Positions 17,394 through 26,516 of a stretch of DNA of 57,805 nt are shown here, one piece after another. This DNA is from Candidatus Colivivens caballi (GTDB lineage: Bacteria; Bacteroidota; Bacteroidia; Bacteroidales; Bacteroidaceae). The stretch covers positions 1 through 57,805 of the forward strand of contig JAGHSZ010000075.1 in the NCBI GenBank assembly GCA_018065565.1, read 5' to 3'. The position numbers and the translations under genes were made by a program. Position 1 is the first letter of the stretch. Each line of letters begins with the position of its first letter. The notes beneath the pieces were generated by a model. It was not told where the DNA came from. It searched no databases and saw only the letters and a program-made list of their open reading frames with translations.

Positions 17394-17483
17394 CGTTTTT
17401 ACAATAAAAATTGCAAATAAGCATCATTTTACCGATAATCACGACAAAATGATAGCATTATCTGCAATTACATAAATAAACTG

Positions 17484-18617
17484 TTATGCATTCAACACTG
17501 CGGTCAAACGAGCGATGAAGTCGTCGGCATCGGCCTTTGTAACGCACAGTGGCGGCAGCAGACGGAGCACATTAGTGCCACTGCATCCGGTGAAGCAGTG
17601 CTGTTCGTGTACCAGTCGGTTGCGTATTTCCTTGTATGGAACATCGAGTTCGATGCCAATCATCAGACCACGGCCACGGATGTCGGTAACATGTGGGAGG
17701 TTCGCCTCACGAAGCTGTGCCATAAGGTAGTCGCCCACCTCTGCGGCATTCTCCACAAGATGTTCGGACTCGATGACATCGAGCACGGCAAGTGCTGCGG
17801 TGCATGCAAGGTGATTGCCACCGAATGTAGTGCCAAGCTGACCATATACAGCCTCGAACTTTGGCGCAATGAGCAGTCCACTCATTGGGAAGCCATTACC
17901 TATGCCCTTTGCCACAGTGACAAGATCGGGGCGAACACCGAGATGCTGATGGGCAAAGAAACGGCCTGAACGACCATATCCACACTGTATTTCATCGCAG
18001 ATAAGCACGGTGTTGTGCTGGTCGCAGAGAGTGCGGAGCTGCTGCAAGAAGTCTGCCTCGACCATTCGGATGCCGCCTACGCCCTGAATGCATTCAATGA
18101 TGCAGGCACAGACATCGTCCTTTTCGATTTCAGCCTTCCATGCCGATATGTCGTTGAGCGGCAGGTATGTCACATGGTTGTTTGCATTGATTGGTGCAAT
18201 GATTTTCGGATTGTTGGTAACTTCGACAGCCAGACTGGTGCGTCCGTGGAACGCTTTCTCGGCAGACAGGATGCGTGTGCGTCCGTTGTAGAACGAAGCC
18301 AGTTTCATGGCATTCTCGTTGGCTTCGGCACCCGAATTGACGAGGAACAGGCGATAGTCATCGTAGCCCGATGCCTTGCCCAGTCGCTCTGCCAGTTGCT
18401 GTTGCAGAGGGTTCTGCACCGAATTGCTGTAAAATCCGAGTGTGTTGAGCTGGTGTGTCATCATCTCGACATAGTGAGGGTGGCAGTGGCCAATGCTTAT
18501 GACTGCATGACCTCCATAGAAGTCAAGATATTCCTGTCCATTGGAATCCCAGACCTTGCAACCCTTTCCTTTTTCGATTGCAATGTCAAACAATGGATAT
18601 ACTTCGTATAGTTTCAT
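17484..18617 (-). CDS. argD: Acetylornithine (or succinylornithine) aminotransferase
   Basis: A PLP-dependent class III aminotransferase of 377 residues from the ATG at 18617 (MKLYEVYPLFDIAIEKGKG). The longer open frame to 18758 adds 47 residues with no family resemblance. Motifs: YLDFYGGHAVISIGHCHP, NSGAEANENAMKLA (PLP phosphate cup), ICDEIQCGYGRSG, and VAKGIGNGFPMS with the Schiff-base Lys. It makes N-acylornithine in arginine synthesis; Bacteroides relatives use the N-succinyl variant, which cannot be told from here. It is last in the arg cluster. Confidence 0.93.
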   Translation of the reverse strand: MKLYEVYPLFDIAIEKGKGCKVWDSNGQEYLDFYGGHAVISIGHCHPHYVEMMTHQLNTLGFYSNSVQNPLQQQLAERLGKASGYDDYRLFLVNSGAEANENAMKLASFYNGRTRILSAEKAFHGRTSLAVEVTNNPKIIAPINANNHVTYLPLNDISAWKAEIEKDDVCACIIECIQGVGGIRMVEADFLQQLRTLCDQHNTVLICDEIQCGYGRSGRFFAHQHLGVRPDLVTVAKGIGNGFPMSGLLIAPKFEAVYGQLGTTFGGNHLACTAALAVLDVIESEHLVENAAEVGDYLMAQLREANLPHVTDIRGRGLMIGIELDVPYKEIRNRLVHEQHCFTGCSGTNVLRLLPPLCVTKADADDFIARLTAVLNA

Positions 18618-18782
18618 AATTATAATCAGACCTCTCACCGCCCACCCTGTGAGGGATGGAGCCGAATGATGGAGAGGAATTTGTTGATGTGATGTGTTAC
18701 TTATTGATGTATCGGAAGCCCTGTTCAGCCTTCGCCCCGCCAGAAAAATGATGGACAAAGGGGAAGAATCTGCTGATTTGCC

Positions 18783-19838
18783 TTAGAACGCAGCTGCTTT
18801 GAGACTCAATCCTGCCTTTTCATCGATGCCAAACATGATGTTCATGTTCTGTACTGCCTGACCCACTGCGCCTTTGAGCAGATTGTCAATCATCGATGTG
18901 ACAACAACCTTGCGACCAAACACATCTACATGCACAAGACATTTGTTGGTGTTGACCACCTGTTTGAGGTCGAGTGCCTTGTCGCAGTAGTGGGTAAACG
19001 CTGCTGTGCGGAAGAAGTCTTTGTAGAGGGCAACGATGTCGTCGGCAGCAACTGCCTTGTCGAGTGTTACGACCTCGGTGCAGAAGATGCCACGGGCGAA
19101 ATCGCCACGGTAAGGTATGAAATCGACCGTTATGCCATCGGCAGAGAAACCTTCGTTGAGTGTGTCAACGACTGTTGGAGTGCCATCGGGACGGAGTTCG
19201 TTGAGTGTCTGACATATTTCGTGCAGATGCTGATGACAGAACAACTTATAGACCGAGAAGTTGTTGTTGCGCCAAGAGAAGTGTGTGGTTGCCCCTGGTT
19301 TCTGACCTGCTCCGGTACTGCCAGTTATGGCATTGACTGCGATGTCGTGTGTGAGCAGACCCGCCTTGGCAAGCGGCAGCAGTCCCTCCTGGATGCAAGT
19401 GGCAAAGCAACCTGGATTGGCAAGGTGACTGCACTGTGCAATGGCGTCGCGATGAATCTCGGGTAAACCATACACATAGTCGTGCGACGATGAAGTTGGC
19501 ACAGCGCCATCGACATAAGCCTCTGTGCCCTTGATGCGGAAATCCTGTGCAAGGTCAACGATTTTCACATTGGCAGGTATGGAGTGTTCCTTGATGAATG
19601 CCTCGCTCTTACCATGACCGAAACAGAAGAACACCACATCGACCTTGTCCCATGGCATATCGGAAGTGAATTCCAGTTCGGTGTCACCAATCAGTCCTTC
19701 ATGCACCTCATACACCTTGTTGCCTGCATTCGACTCCGAATTGGCAAACACGATTTCCACCTCGGGATGATTGAGAAGAAGGCGAATGAGTTCACCACCA
19801 GTGTAGCCGGCGGCACCTAATATTCCTACTTTTATCAT
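18783..19838 (-). CDS. argC: N-acyl-gamma-glutamyl-phosphate reductase
   Basis: A 351-residue NADPH-dependent reductase. The Rossmann start is VGILGAAGYTGGELIRLL, and the active-site Cys is in HLANPGCFATCIQ (about residue 150), followed by ITGSTGAGQKPGATTHFSWR. It reduces acyl-glutamyl phosphate to the semialdehyde, the step before argD. Length is within the family range. It lies between argD and a small pspC-like gene in the same direction. Confidence 0.96.
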   Translation of the reverse strand: MIKVGILGAAGYTGGELIRLLLNHPEVEIVFANSESNAGNKVYEVHEGLIGDTELEFTSDMPWDKVDVVFFCFGHGKSEAFIKEHSIPANVKIVDLAQDFRIKGTEAYVDGAVPTSSSHDYVYGLPEIHRDAIAQCSHLANPGCFATCIQEGLLPLAKAGLLTHDIAVNAITGSTGAGQKPGATTHFSWRNNNFSVYKLFCHQHLHEICQTLNELRPDGTPTVVDTLNEGFSADGITVDFIPYRGDFARGIFCTEVVTLDKAVAADDIVALYKDFFRTAAFTHYCDKALDLKQVVNTNKCLVHVDVFGRKVVVTSMIDNLLKGAVGQAVQNMNIMFGIDEKAGLSLKAAAF

Positions 19839-19893
19839 AAGATTCAGTCTTTGTTTTTAGTTGTTACCGTGGAAGCGGCGGTTGATGCCGTTC

Positions 19894-20094
19894 TTATTGC
19901 TGTCCAGCGATAGGGCCTTTGGGTGCTACAATCCATGTCACGATATAAGCAATCAGTCCAAGACCATATGCCCAGATTACAAGGAAAGCACCAATGCGCA
20001 CCAGTGTCGGGTCAAAGTCGAAATACTCTGCAACACCACCACACACGCCACCAATCTTTTTGTCGGTCTGTGAAAGATAGAATTTCTTGTTCAT
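19894..20094 (-). CDS. PspC-domain membrane protein
   Basis: A 66-residue protein that is almost entirely one PspC domain: [23 protein letters not shown] followed by a single transmembrane segment (about 35-57). Such proteins act at the inner membrane, some in envelope stress, but small lone copies have no known job. Its place inside an arginine cluster, between argC and argG, is unexplained. The 9-bp repeat array lies just upstream, separating it from argG. Confidence 0.88.
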   Translation of the reverse strand: MNKKFYLSQTDKKIGGVCGGVAEYFDFDPTLVRIGAFLVIWAYGLGLIAYIVTWIVAPKGPIAGQQ

Positions 20095-20123
20095 TGTTGG
20101 TTGATTTATTGAATTATGGGGAG

Positions 20124-20195
20124 GGGGATTATGGGGGTCATGAGGCTAATGGGACTAATGGGGCCCATGAGACCTATATGCCCTATGGGACGCAC
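20124..20195. repeat. 9-bp tandem repeat array, locus 1
   Basis: Eight consecutive 9-bp units ending in AT (GAGGCTAAT, GGGACTAAT, GGGGCCCAT, GAGACCTAT and similar) in the gap between pspC-like and argG. Same family as 26440-26511, 41038-41145 and 43831-43920. Confidence 0.85.
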
Positions 20196-20219
20196 AATCC
20201 CACTCCAATCTTACTTTTG

Positions 20220-21419
20220 TTATCTCTCTTCGTCAGGATGAGCCAGATAGTAGGCACGGAGTGCTGTCGAGCTTACCTTGATGAAACCTTTGGCATCCTC
20301 GGATGACCATGCCTTTGCAGTTTCGCCATATTCGCCGAGTTTGTTCTTGACGAGGTCGTTTGGTGAATCTACGCCGACTGTCTGGAACATGAGTGGACGG
20401 AGTTCGAGTGTGACCTCACCTGTGACATTGCGCTGTGACGAACTGAGCATTGCTTCGATGTCGGGCATCACTGGTTCCAGATACTGGCTTTCATGCAGGA
20501 ACATGCCGTACCAGTTGCTCACCTGGTCTTTCCAGTACTGCTGCCATTTTGACAAAGTATATTTCTCAAGGAAGCGGTGTGCACCGATGATGAGCATAGG
20601 TGCAGCAGCCTCAAAGCCAACACGTCCCTTGATGCCGATGATGGTGTCGCCCACATGGCAGTCGCGACCGATGCCGTATGCTGCTCCGATTTCCTCAACG
20701 GCCTGTATGGCCTGTACCTTGTCGTCGTAGCGAGTGCCATTGACAGAGCATAGTTCGCCTTTCTCAAAACCGAGTTTCAGCAGTTCTGGTCCTTCCTTTG
20801 TTGGGTGCTTCAAGTAGGCAGACTCAGGGAGCCCCTGTGTGGAGTCGAGTATTTCGCCTCCGCAGATGCTTGTTCCCCAGAGACCTACATTGTATGAGTA
20901 TTTCAGTTTTGCAAAGTCTGCACTGAAACCGTTCTGGTTGAGATAGTCAATCTCCTCCTTGCGGCTGAGGTTGCCGTCGCGGGTGAGCGTGATGATTTCC
21001 ACTCCTGGTGCCATCACGAGGAATGTCATGTCGAAACGAATCTGGTCGTTGCCTGCGCCAGTACTGCCGTGTGCGATGGCATCAGCACCGATTTCACGGG
21101 CATAGCGTGCAATGGCGAGTGCCTGGAAGATGCGTTCTGAACTTACAGAGATAGGATAACAGTTGTTGCGCAGCACATTACCGAAAATCATGTAACGGAG
21201 GCTCTTCTCATAGTACTCCTGTGTGACATCAAGAGTGACATACTTGGTGGCACCGAGTTTATATGCGTTCTCCTCATTGGTTTTCAACTGTTCAGCACTG
21301 AAACCGCCTGTATTGGCACAAGCGGCATGTACTTCATATCCCTTTTCCTTTGCCAGATACATCACAGTGTAGGATGTGTCCAGACCGCCACTGAAGGCTA
21401 CTACTACTTTCTTCTTCAT
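20220..21419 (-). CDS. argG: Argininosuccinate synthase
   Basis: A 399-residue enzyme condensing citrulline and aspartate with ATP. The PP-loop is VVVAFSGGLDTSYTVMYLA at the N-terminus; AHGSTGAGNDQIRFD and GIKGRVGFEAAAPMLI are further family motifs. Start ATG at 21419. The upstream GNAT gene stops only 3 bp before it, so the two are surely co-transcribed. Confidence 0.97.
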   Translation of the reverse strand: MKKKVVVAFSGGLDTSYTVMYLAKEKGYEVHAACANTGGFSAEQLKTNEENAYKLGATKYVTLDVTQEYYEKSLRYMIFGNVLRNNCYPISVSSERIFQALAIARYAREIGADAIAHGSTGAGNDQIRFDMTFLVMAPGVEIITLTRDGNLSRKEEIDYLNQNGFSADFAKLKYSYNVGLWGTSICGGEILDSTQGLPESAYLKHPTKEGPELLKLGFEKGELCSVNGTRYDDKVQAIQAVEEIGAAYGIGRDCHVGDTIIGIKGRVGFEAAAPMLIIGAHRFLEKYTLSKWQQYWKDQVSNWYGMFLHESQYLEPVMPDIEAMLSSSQRNVTGEVTLELRPLMFQTVGVDSPNDLVKNKLGEYGETAKAWSSEDAKGFIKVSSTALRAYYLAHPDEER

Positions 21420-21422
21420 ATC

Positions 21423-22046
21423 TTATTTTTTTAGTTTCTCTCTCATTTCGTTAACTACTTCCTCTGGTACTGGGAACGATTCGCCCACATGGTCTTTTGG
21501 GTCATAGAGCATGGCAGTGCAGACACAGTAGCGACGCTCAGTGCGTGCAAGCACATCGCAGTTGATGCAGCAAGGTTTCTCGGGTGTGCCGCATCCTGCC
21601 CAGAATGCCTCATCGTCGGTGAGTTGTGCAAATGTCACAGGCACATAGCCCAGTTCGGTGTTGATTTTCATCACAGCATACTGGCTGGTGAGTCCGAAGA
21701 GTTTTGCGTTTGGCCAGCGGAGACGACTGAGTGTGAATGCCATCTGCTTGATGCGCTTTGCCAGGTGGTGGCGGCGGAACTTCTCGACTACGATAAGTCC
21801 CGAATTGGCAACATACTGCTTGTGTCCCCAGCTCTCAATGTAGCAGAAACCGGCAAACTCGCCTTCATCAGTCAGTGCGATGATGGCTTTCTTCTCACGC
21901 ATCTTGGTTGTGAGGTATTCGTGAGTTCGGGTAGCGATGCCTGAACCACGCTTTTTGGCAGAATCGTTTATAGTGGCGAGTATTATATCTACATACTTCT
22001 CGTAAGAAGCATCTGCCATCACCACTTTGATATTATCTTGTTCCAT
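21423..22046 (-). CDS. GNAT-family N-acyltransferase, likely first step of arginine synthesis
   Basis: A 207-residue GNAT protein with an acyl-CoA-binding core (YVANSGLIVVEKFRRHHLAKRIKQMAF, residues about 78-105) and a C-terminal Cys-rich stretch (CGTPEKPCCINCDVL ... YCVC). It lies between argR and argG, 3 bp before argG. A GNAT enzyme in the equivalent Bacteroides arginine cluster has been proposed to make N-acylglutamate; I infer the same role, replacing argA/argJ. The four or more cysteines could bind metal. Its 5' leader has a short palindrome at 22065-22082. Confidence 0.8.
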   Translation of the reverse strand: MEQDNIKVVMADASYEKYVDIILATINDSAKKRGSGIATRTHEYLTTKMREKKAIIALTDEGEFAGFCYIESWGHKQYVANSGLIVVEKFRRHHLAKRIKQMAFTLSRLRWPNAKLFGLTSQYAVMKINTELGYVPVTFAQLTDDEAFWAGCGTPEKPCCINCDVLARTERRYCVCTAMLYDPKDHVGESFPVPEEVVNEMREKLKK

Positions 22047-22197
22047 GAATGTGTCATCCCTCCTGTCTTCTGCTCAGAAGACTCTGATGTCGCACCGACA
22101 CTGTAAGGGGAGTGTTGTTATTTAGATATTTTTTTTCTTGTCTTTACTTACATACTTCTCCTGTCACGAAGGATGGTTTACCCATCGGCAGTCGGCA

Positions 22198-22668
22198 TCA
22201 GTTGTTCAGCAGTGATTCGATGCGCATCTTGACAATGTCGCGTGATGCAGCCTCCTCGAGCACCAGGATGATGGTGTCGTCGCCCGCCACGGTTCCAATC
22301 ACCTCGGGCATATTGGCATTGTCGATGTCGTAAGCAACGCTTCCTGCGAATCCGGGACGGGTGCGTACCACACCCAGGTTGCCAGAGAAGCGAATGGAGA
22401 GCACGCCTGTCTGCATTTTCATTTCACTTGGTGTCTGATGCTCACGCACACGCTTGTACATAGTGTTATTAGGTAAGACATAGAGCGACTTGCCACCAAC
22501 CGAATTTGCCTTGGCAACTTTTAGTTGTTTCAAGTCACGCGACAGTGTGGCCTGCGTCACACTGAATCCCTCTTTCGCCAGTTCCTGTTGCAGTTCTTCT
22601 TGACTGCCAATCTCCTGGCTCGAGATAATGAGTTTGATAATTTCTAATCGAGCGGTCTTTGCTGCCAT
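22198..22668 (-). CDS. argR: Arginine repressor
   Basis: About 156 residues from the ATG at 22668 (MAAKTARLEIIKLIISS); the open frame extends 11 codons further but through the promoter. The N-terminal winged helix has EGFSVTQATLSRDLKQLKVAKA, and the C-terminal oligomerisation/arginine-binding domain has AGDDTIILVLEEAASRDIV. It probably represses the arg cluster downstream of it when arginine is ample. It is divergent from the B12 riboswitch unit. Confidence 0.95.
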   Translation of the reverse strand: MAAKTARLEIIKLIISSQEIGSQEELQQELAKEGFSVTQATLSRDLKQLKVAKANSVGGKSLYVLPNNTMYKRVREHQTPSEMKMQTGVLSIRFSGNLGVVRTRPGFAGSVAYDIDNANMPEVIGTVAGDDTIILVLEEAASRDIVKMRIESLLNN

Positions 22669-22698
22669 TATTCGTGTATATTTATTCGTTTGCGACTG

Positions 22699-22729
22699 CA
22701 AAGTTATATCTTTTTATGCAATCAGCAAA
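22699..22729 (-). promoter_or_regulatory. Promoter of argR and arg cluster
   Basis: Minus-strand TAACTTTG (22706-22699) with TTTG (22729-22726) 19 bp upstream. The leader to the ATG at 22668 is about 25 nt. No other convincing promoter is seen at 22047-22197, so argR may be co-transcribed with the genes after it. Confidence 0.75.
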
Positions 22730-22839
22730 AGCTTTATGCAATATTGTGTGCATATCGGTGCATATTATTCTGTTTTTTGTCATTGTGCCCCGTTTTGCAA
22801 AGTAGCGACAGCATTTTGCATCATTTTTTCGCATTCGCT

Positions 22840-22869
22840 TTGTCATTTGGAAAAGAATTTGTAACTTTG
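22840..22869 (+). promoter_or_regulatory. Promoter of the B12 riboswitch-btuB unit
   Basis: TTTG (22840-22843), an 18-bp spacer and TAACTTTG (22862-22869). Transcription would start near 22876, exactly at the beginning of the riboswitch. Confidence 0.75.
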
Positions 22870-22875
22870 CAGCGC

Positions 22876-23060
22876 AAAAGTTAAGGGAATCAGGTGAAAG
22901 TCCTGAACAGTCCCGCTGCTGTAATTCGCCATTTCCGTGCGACACAGCCACTGTTCCGGTGAAAGGAATGGGAAGGCGCCGCATTACACTAAGGCGATAA
23001 GTCAGAAGACCTACTTTGTGCTCCTTTTTATATTAATAGACTTCTGCGAGGACGGAGGTA
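22876..23060 (+). promoter_or_regulatory. Cobalamin (AdoCbl-class) riboswitch
   Basis: The conserved aptamer words are in order: AAGGGAATCAGGTGAAA, GAACAGTCCCGCTGCTGTAA, the B12-box core with GACACAGCCACTG, then GAATGGGAAGGCG and AAGTCAGAAGACC. A downstream CTTCTG (23041-23046) complements CAGAAG (23003-23008), and GTAG beside the GGAGG complements CTAC, so the expression platform probably hides the ribosome binding site of btuB. No terminator is seen, which argues for translational control. Confidence 0.93.
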
Positions 23061-23066
23061 GATGAT

Positions 23067-25178
23067 ATGAATTCAAGAAACACTCTTTTGTGCATTATTG
23101 GCATCGTGCTGCTATGTGCAGGTCGTGTCGTTGCTGCTCCTGACGAAAATGTCGGGAGACAGATGCCGCATGTCAGTACTTCTGCCGATGTTTTCTACCT
23201 CGACTCCGTGTTCCAGATCAACGAAGTGGCAGTCATCGGCAACCGTCGCGGAGATGTAGTTCCGGCACAGACCCTCAGCGGCGAACGACTGAAATCGCTC
23301 AGTTCGTTCTCTGTGGCTGATGCCATACGATACTTCTCGGGGGTACAGATAAAAGACTACGGAGGCGTGGGCGGACTGAAAACCGTTGACATCCGTTCGA
23401 TGGGCACCAACCACATGGGTGTGTTCTACGACGGCATTCAGCTGGGCAACGCCCAAAACGGACAGATTGACCTTGGCAAGTTCTCGCTCGACAACATCGA
23501 GGAAATCAGTCTTTACAATGGTCAGAAGTCGAGCATCTTCCAGTCGGCAAAGGACTATGGTTCGGCAGGCACAGTCTATCTGCGCTCACGCCGTCCGACA
23601 TTCACCGACGGAAAGCGCACCAACCTGCGTGCAACATTCCGCACCGGTTCGTTCGGGCTGGTCAATCCGTCGATGCTGTGGGAGCAACAGCTCTCCTACA
23701 ATGTGTCGATGTCGCTCAATGCTGAATACACCTACGCCGACGGCAAATACGACTTCCGATACCGCAAAGTGCTGACTGACGGCACTGTGGCATGGGACAC
23801 CACCGCCACACGCCAGAACGGCGACATCCATGCCCTGCGCATCGAGGGTGGCCTCCACGGGCGCATCACCGACGGCTACTGGAACTCCAAGTTCTACTTC
23901 TACGACTCGGAGAAAGGCATTCCCGGCGCCATCGTCAACAATGTGTGGAAGCGTTCGCAGCGACAGTGGGACCGTAATTTCTTTGCACAAGGCACATATC
24001 AGCAGACATTCGGGCGCTACGACCTGATGGTCAACGCAAAATATGCCCACGACTACATGCACTATCTCAACCCCGACACCACGCAGATGTACCTGAACAA
24101 CCGCTTCTGGCAAAACGAGCTGTATGTGTCGGTGGCAAACCACTACGAACTGACACCCGACTGGCACATCGCACTATCCGCCGACTATCAGTACAACTGG
24201 CTCGACGCCACTCTCGCCGACTTCGTCCGTCCACGCCGCAGCACCATGCTCGTGGCAGCCGCATCGACCTACGAACTCGGACCATTGAAACTGCTCGGCA
24301 GTCTGCTCGGCACATTTGCCCGTTCTTCGGCAGCAGTGACCAGCAACGGGCCACTGGACACCATCGCAGGAAGGCAGAGCAGCAGCGACAGTCAACTGAC
24401 CCCGGCACTCTTCCTCACCTACAAGCCACTGCCCGGACTCCACAACAGCGACTTGAACCTGCGTGCTTTCTACAAAAAGATATTCCGTCTGCCAACATTC
24501 AACGACCTCTACTACACCGACATCGGCAACATCAGCCTGAAACCGGAATTCACCACGCAGTACGACCTCGGACTGCAATACACCCACACATTCGGCAGTG
24601 GTCTGCTGACCGCCATCGACGGCAAGGCCGATGCCTACTACAACCTCGTGACCGACAAGATCATTGCCGTGCCAAAGGGCACAGGACAGTACCGATGGAT
24701 GATGATGAACATCGGCGAGGTACACATCACTGGCATCGACATCAACATCAACACACAGTGGCAGTTCACACCATCGCTTGCTGCAACGCTCGGACTGGCA
24801 TACACCTACCAGACTGCACGCGACTATTCCGACCCATCGGACAATGACCCACGCGCCGGAACCTACAAGGGACAGATTTCCTATGTGCCATGGCACAACG
24901 GTTCAGCCATCGCCAACATCACATACCAGAAGTGGGGACTCAACTACTCGTTCAGTTATGTCGGCGAACGCTATCACACATCGGCAAACATCAGCGAGAA
25001 CTATGAACAGCCGTGGTACACCCACGACCTCGGCATCACCCGCACACTTTCATTCAACCAGCAGCGAATGACACTGGCACTTGAAGTCAACAACATCTTC
25101 GACCATCAGTACGAGGTGGTGCTCAACTACCCGATGCCAGGCCGCAACTTCAAGGTCAAAGTCAGCTGGGAGTACTGA
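23067..25178 (+). CDS. btuB: TonB-dependent vitamin B12 receptor (BtuB-like)
   Basis: A 703-residue outer membrane receptor. It has a signal peptide (about 1-24), a TonB-box-like segment before the plug, plug motifs SVADAIRYFSGVQIKDYGGVGGLKTVDIRSMGTNHMGVFYDG, and a 22-strand barrel ending in an aromatic (VSWEY). It imports cobalamins with energy from TonB. The riboswitch just upstream and a BtuG-like gene downstream support the substrate. A strong SD, GGAGG (23054-23058), lies 8 nt before the ATG, unusual for Bacteroidetes and consistent with riboswitch control. Confidence 0.92.
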   Translation: MNSRNTLLCIIGIVLLCAGRVVAAPDENVGRQMPHVSTSADVFYLDSVFQINEVAVIGNRRGDVVPAQTLSGERLKSLSSFSVADAIRYFSGVQIKDYGGVGGLKTVDIRSMGTNHMGVFYDGIQLGNAQNGQIDLGKFSLDNIEEISLYNGQKSSIFQSAKDYGSAGTVYLRSRRPTFTDGKRTNLRATFRTGSFGLVNPSMLWEQQLSYNVSMSLNAEYTYADGKYDFRYRKVLTDGTVAWDTTATRQNGDIHALRIEGGLHGRITDGYWNSKFYFYDSEKGIPGAIVNNVWKRSQRQWDRNFFAQGTYQQTFGRYDLMVNAKYAHDYMHYLNPDTTQMYLNNRFWQNELYVSVANHYELTPDWHIALSADYQYNWLDATLADFVRPRRSTMLVAAASTYELGPLKLLGSLLGTFARSSAAVTSNGPLDTIAGRQSSSDSQLTPALFLTYKPLPGLHNSDLNLRAFYKKIFRLPTFNDLYYTDIGNISLKPEFTTQYDLGLQYTHTFGSGLLTAIDGKADAYYNLVTDKIIAVPKGTGQYRWMMMNIGEVHITGIDININTQWQFTPSLAATLGLAYTYQTARDYSDPSDNDPRAGTYKGQISYVPWHNGSAIANITYQKWGLNYSFSYVGERYHTSANISENYEQPWYTHDLGITRTLSFNQQRMTLALEVNNIFDHQYEVVLNYPMPGRNFKVKVSWEY

Positions 25179-25230
25179 TTAATGATTTCTCACACACCAA
25201 CATGCATTTTTAATTAAACATCATTTCTAT

Positions 25231-26430
25231 ATGTCAAGTATTTGCATTAACTTTGCAGCAGCAAGAACAAAGTTGCTCAAAAACTCACGGACGGTCAAGT
25301 CCACAATCGTCCTTGCGCTCATCGCCACAGCGGCGTCATTCAGCATCAGCTGTTCGTCGGACGACGAGGTGCCGCAAGTAGTGGAAGGACAGGTTACGAC
25401 ACCCGAAAAGCTCGATGGAATCGACGGTTTTTACGTTTTGTGCCAAGGCAACATGGGCATGAACAAGTGTACACTCGACCGCTTCACCTACTCCACAGGT
25501 GCCTATCGCAACAATGTGTGGACAGAGGCAAATCCCGAACTGGCATACGGACTGGGCGACATGGGCAACGCCATGCACCTGTTCAATGGTAAGCTCTACA
25601 TCACCGTCAACGGTTCAAACATAGTCGAAGTAGTCGATGCTGCCACCACAAAACATGTGGCACGCATACAGATACCAAACTGCCGATACATCACCGACGA
25701 CGGACAATATGTATATGTGTCATCATACGCAGGCAAGGTGGGTGTTGACCCTAACGCACAGATTGGCTATGTGGCACGCATCAACCCACAGACCATGACC
25801 GTCGATGCCGAGTGCAATGTCGGCTACCAGCCCGAGCAGATGGCAGTGGCAGAAGGCAAACTCTATGTTGCCAACTCGGGTGGCTACCGTGTGCCTGAAT
25901 ACGACCACACAGTGAGCGTCATCGACACCAGGACATTCACCGTCGCCGACACCATCGATGTGGCTGTCAATCTCTACGGCATCGTCTATGACCAGAAGCA
26001 CCACCAGCTGTTTGTCTCGTCGCGAGGCGACTACTACCTCACACCGTCAACCATCTCAACCATAGATGTGGAGACCGACCAGGTGACAGCAAAGTACGAC
26101 ATCCCATGCACCGAAATGGCACTGAACGGCAACAGACTGTATCTGTACAGTTCGGAATGGAGCTACATAACCAACGCTTTCGAGAACAAGTTCGCCGTCT
26201 ATAACACCGAGCACATGAACCTCGTCAGCGACCACTTCATCAGCGACAGCACCGCTGCCGACATCGTTGCCCCATACGGCATTGCGGTCAACACCATCAA
26301 CGGCGATGTGCTCATCAGCGATGCACGCGACTACATCAACCCAGGATACATCCGATGCTATACCGCCGACGGCAAACTCCGCTGGAAAACCGTCACTGGC
26401 GACATCCCATCGCAGATTGTGTTTCACTAA
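25231..26430 (+). CDS. btuG: Surface beta-propeller lipoprotein, BtuG-like
   Basis: A 399-residue lipoprotein: signal IVLALIATAASFSISC with the lipobox Cys at about 46, then an SSDDE stretch typical of surface export in Bacteroidetes. The rest is a YncE/DUF5074-like beta-propeller with repeated blades (YVYVSSYAGKVGV, KLYVANSGGYRVPEYDHTVSVIDT). In Bacteroides, BtuG is a surface propeller that captures B12 with very high affinity and passes it to BtuB; position right after btuB gives the assignment. Substrate binding is inferred. Confidence 0.82.
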   Translation: MSSICINFAAARTKLLKNSRTVKSTIVLALIATAASFSISCSSDDEVPQVVEGQVTTPEKLDGIDGFYVLCQGNMGMNKCTLDRFTYSTGAYRNNVWTEANPELAYGLGDMGNAMHLFNGKLYITVNGSNIVEVVDAATTKHVARIQIPNCRYITDDGQYVYVSSYAGKVGVDPNAQIGYVARINPQTMTVDAECNVGYQPEQMAVAEGKLYVANSGGYRVPEYDHTVSVIDTRTFTVADTIDVAVNLYGIVYDQKHHQLFVSSRGDYYLTPSTISTIDVETDQVTAKYDIPCTEMALNGNRLYLYSSEWSYITNAFENKFAVYNTEHMNLVSDHFISDSTAADIVAPYGIAVNTINGDVLISDARDYINPGYIRCYTADGKLRWKTVTGDIPSQIVFH

Positions 26431-26439
26431 GGTCTAAAA

Positions 26440-26511
26440 GACCTATGAGTCCTATAAGACCCATTAGCCCCATCGTTCCCATCACTCCCATCACCCTCTA
26501 ATCCCCATCAC
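26440..26511. repeat. 9-bp tandem repeat array, locus 2
   Basis: Eight 9-bp units (GACCTATGA, GTCCTATAA, GACCCATTA, GCCCCATCG and similar) filling the gap between the btuG-like stop and the next start. Bases 26440-26461 are identical to 43850-43871 (22 bp), so the loci are related. Confidence 0.85.
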
Positions 26512-26516
26512 ACACC

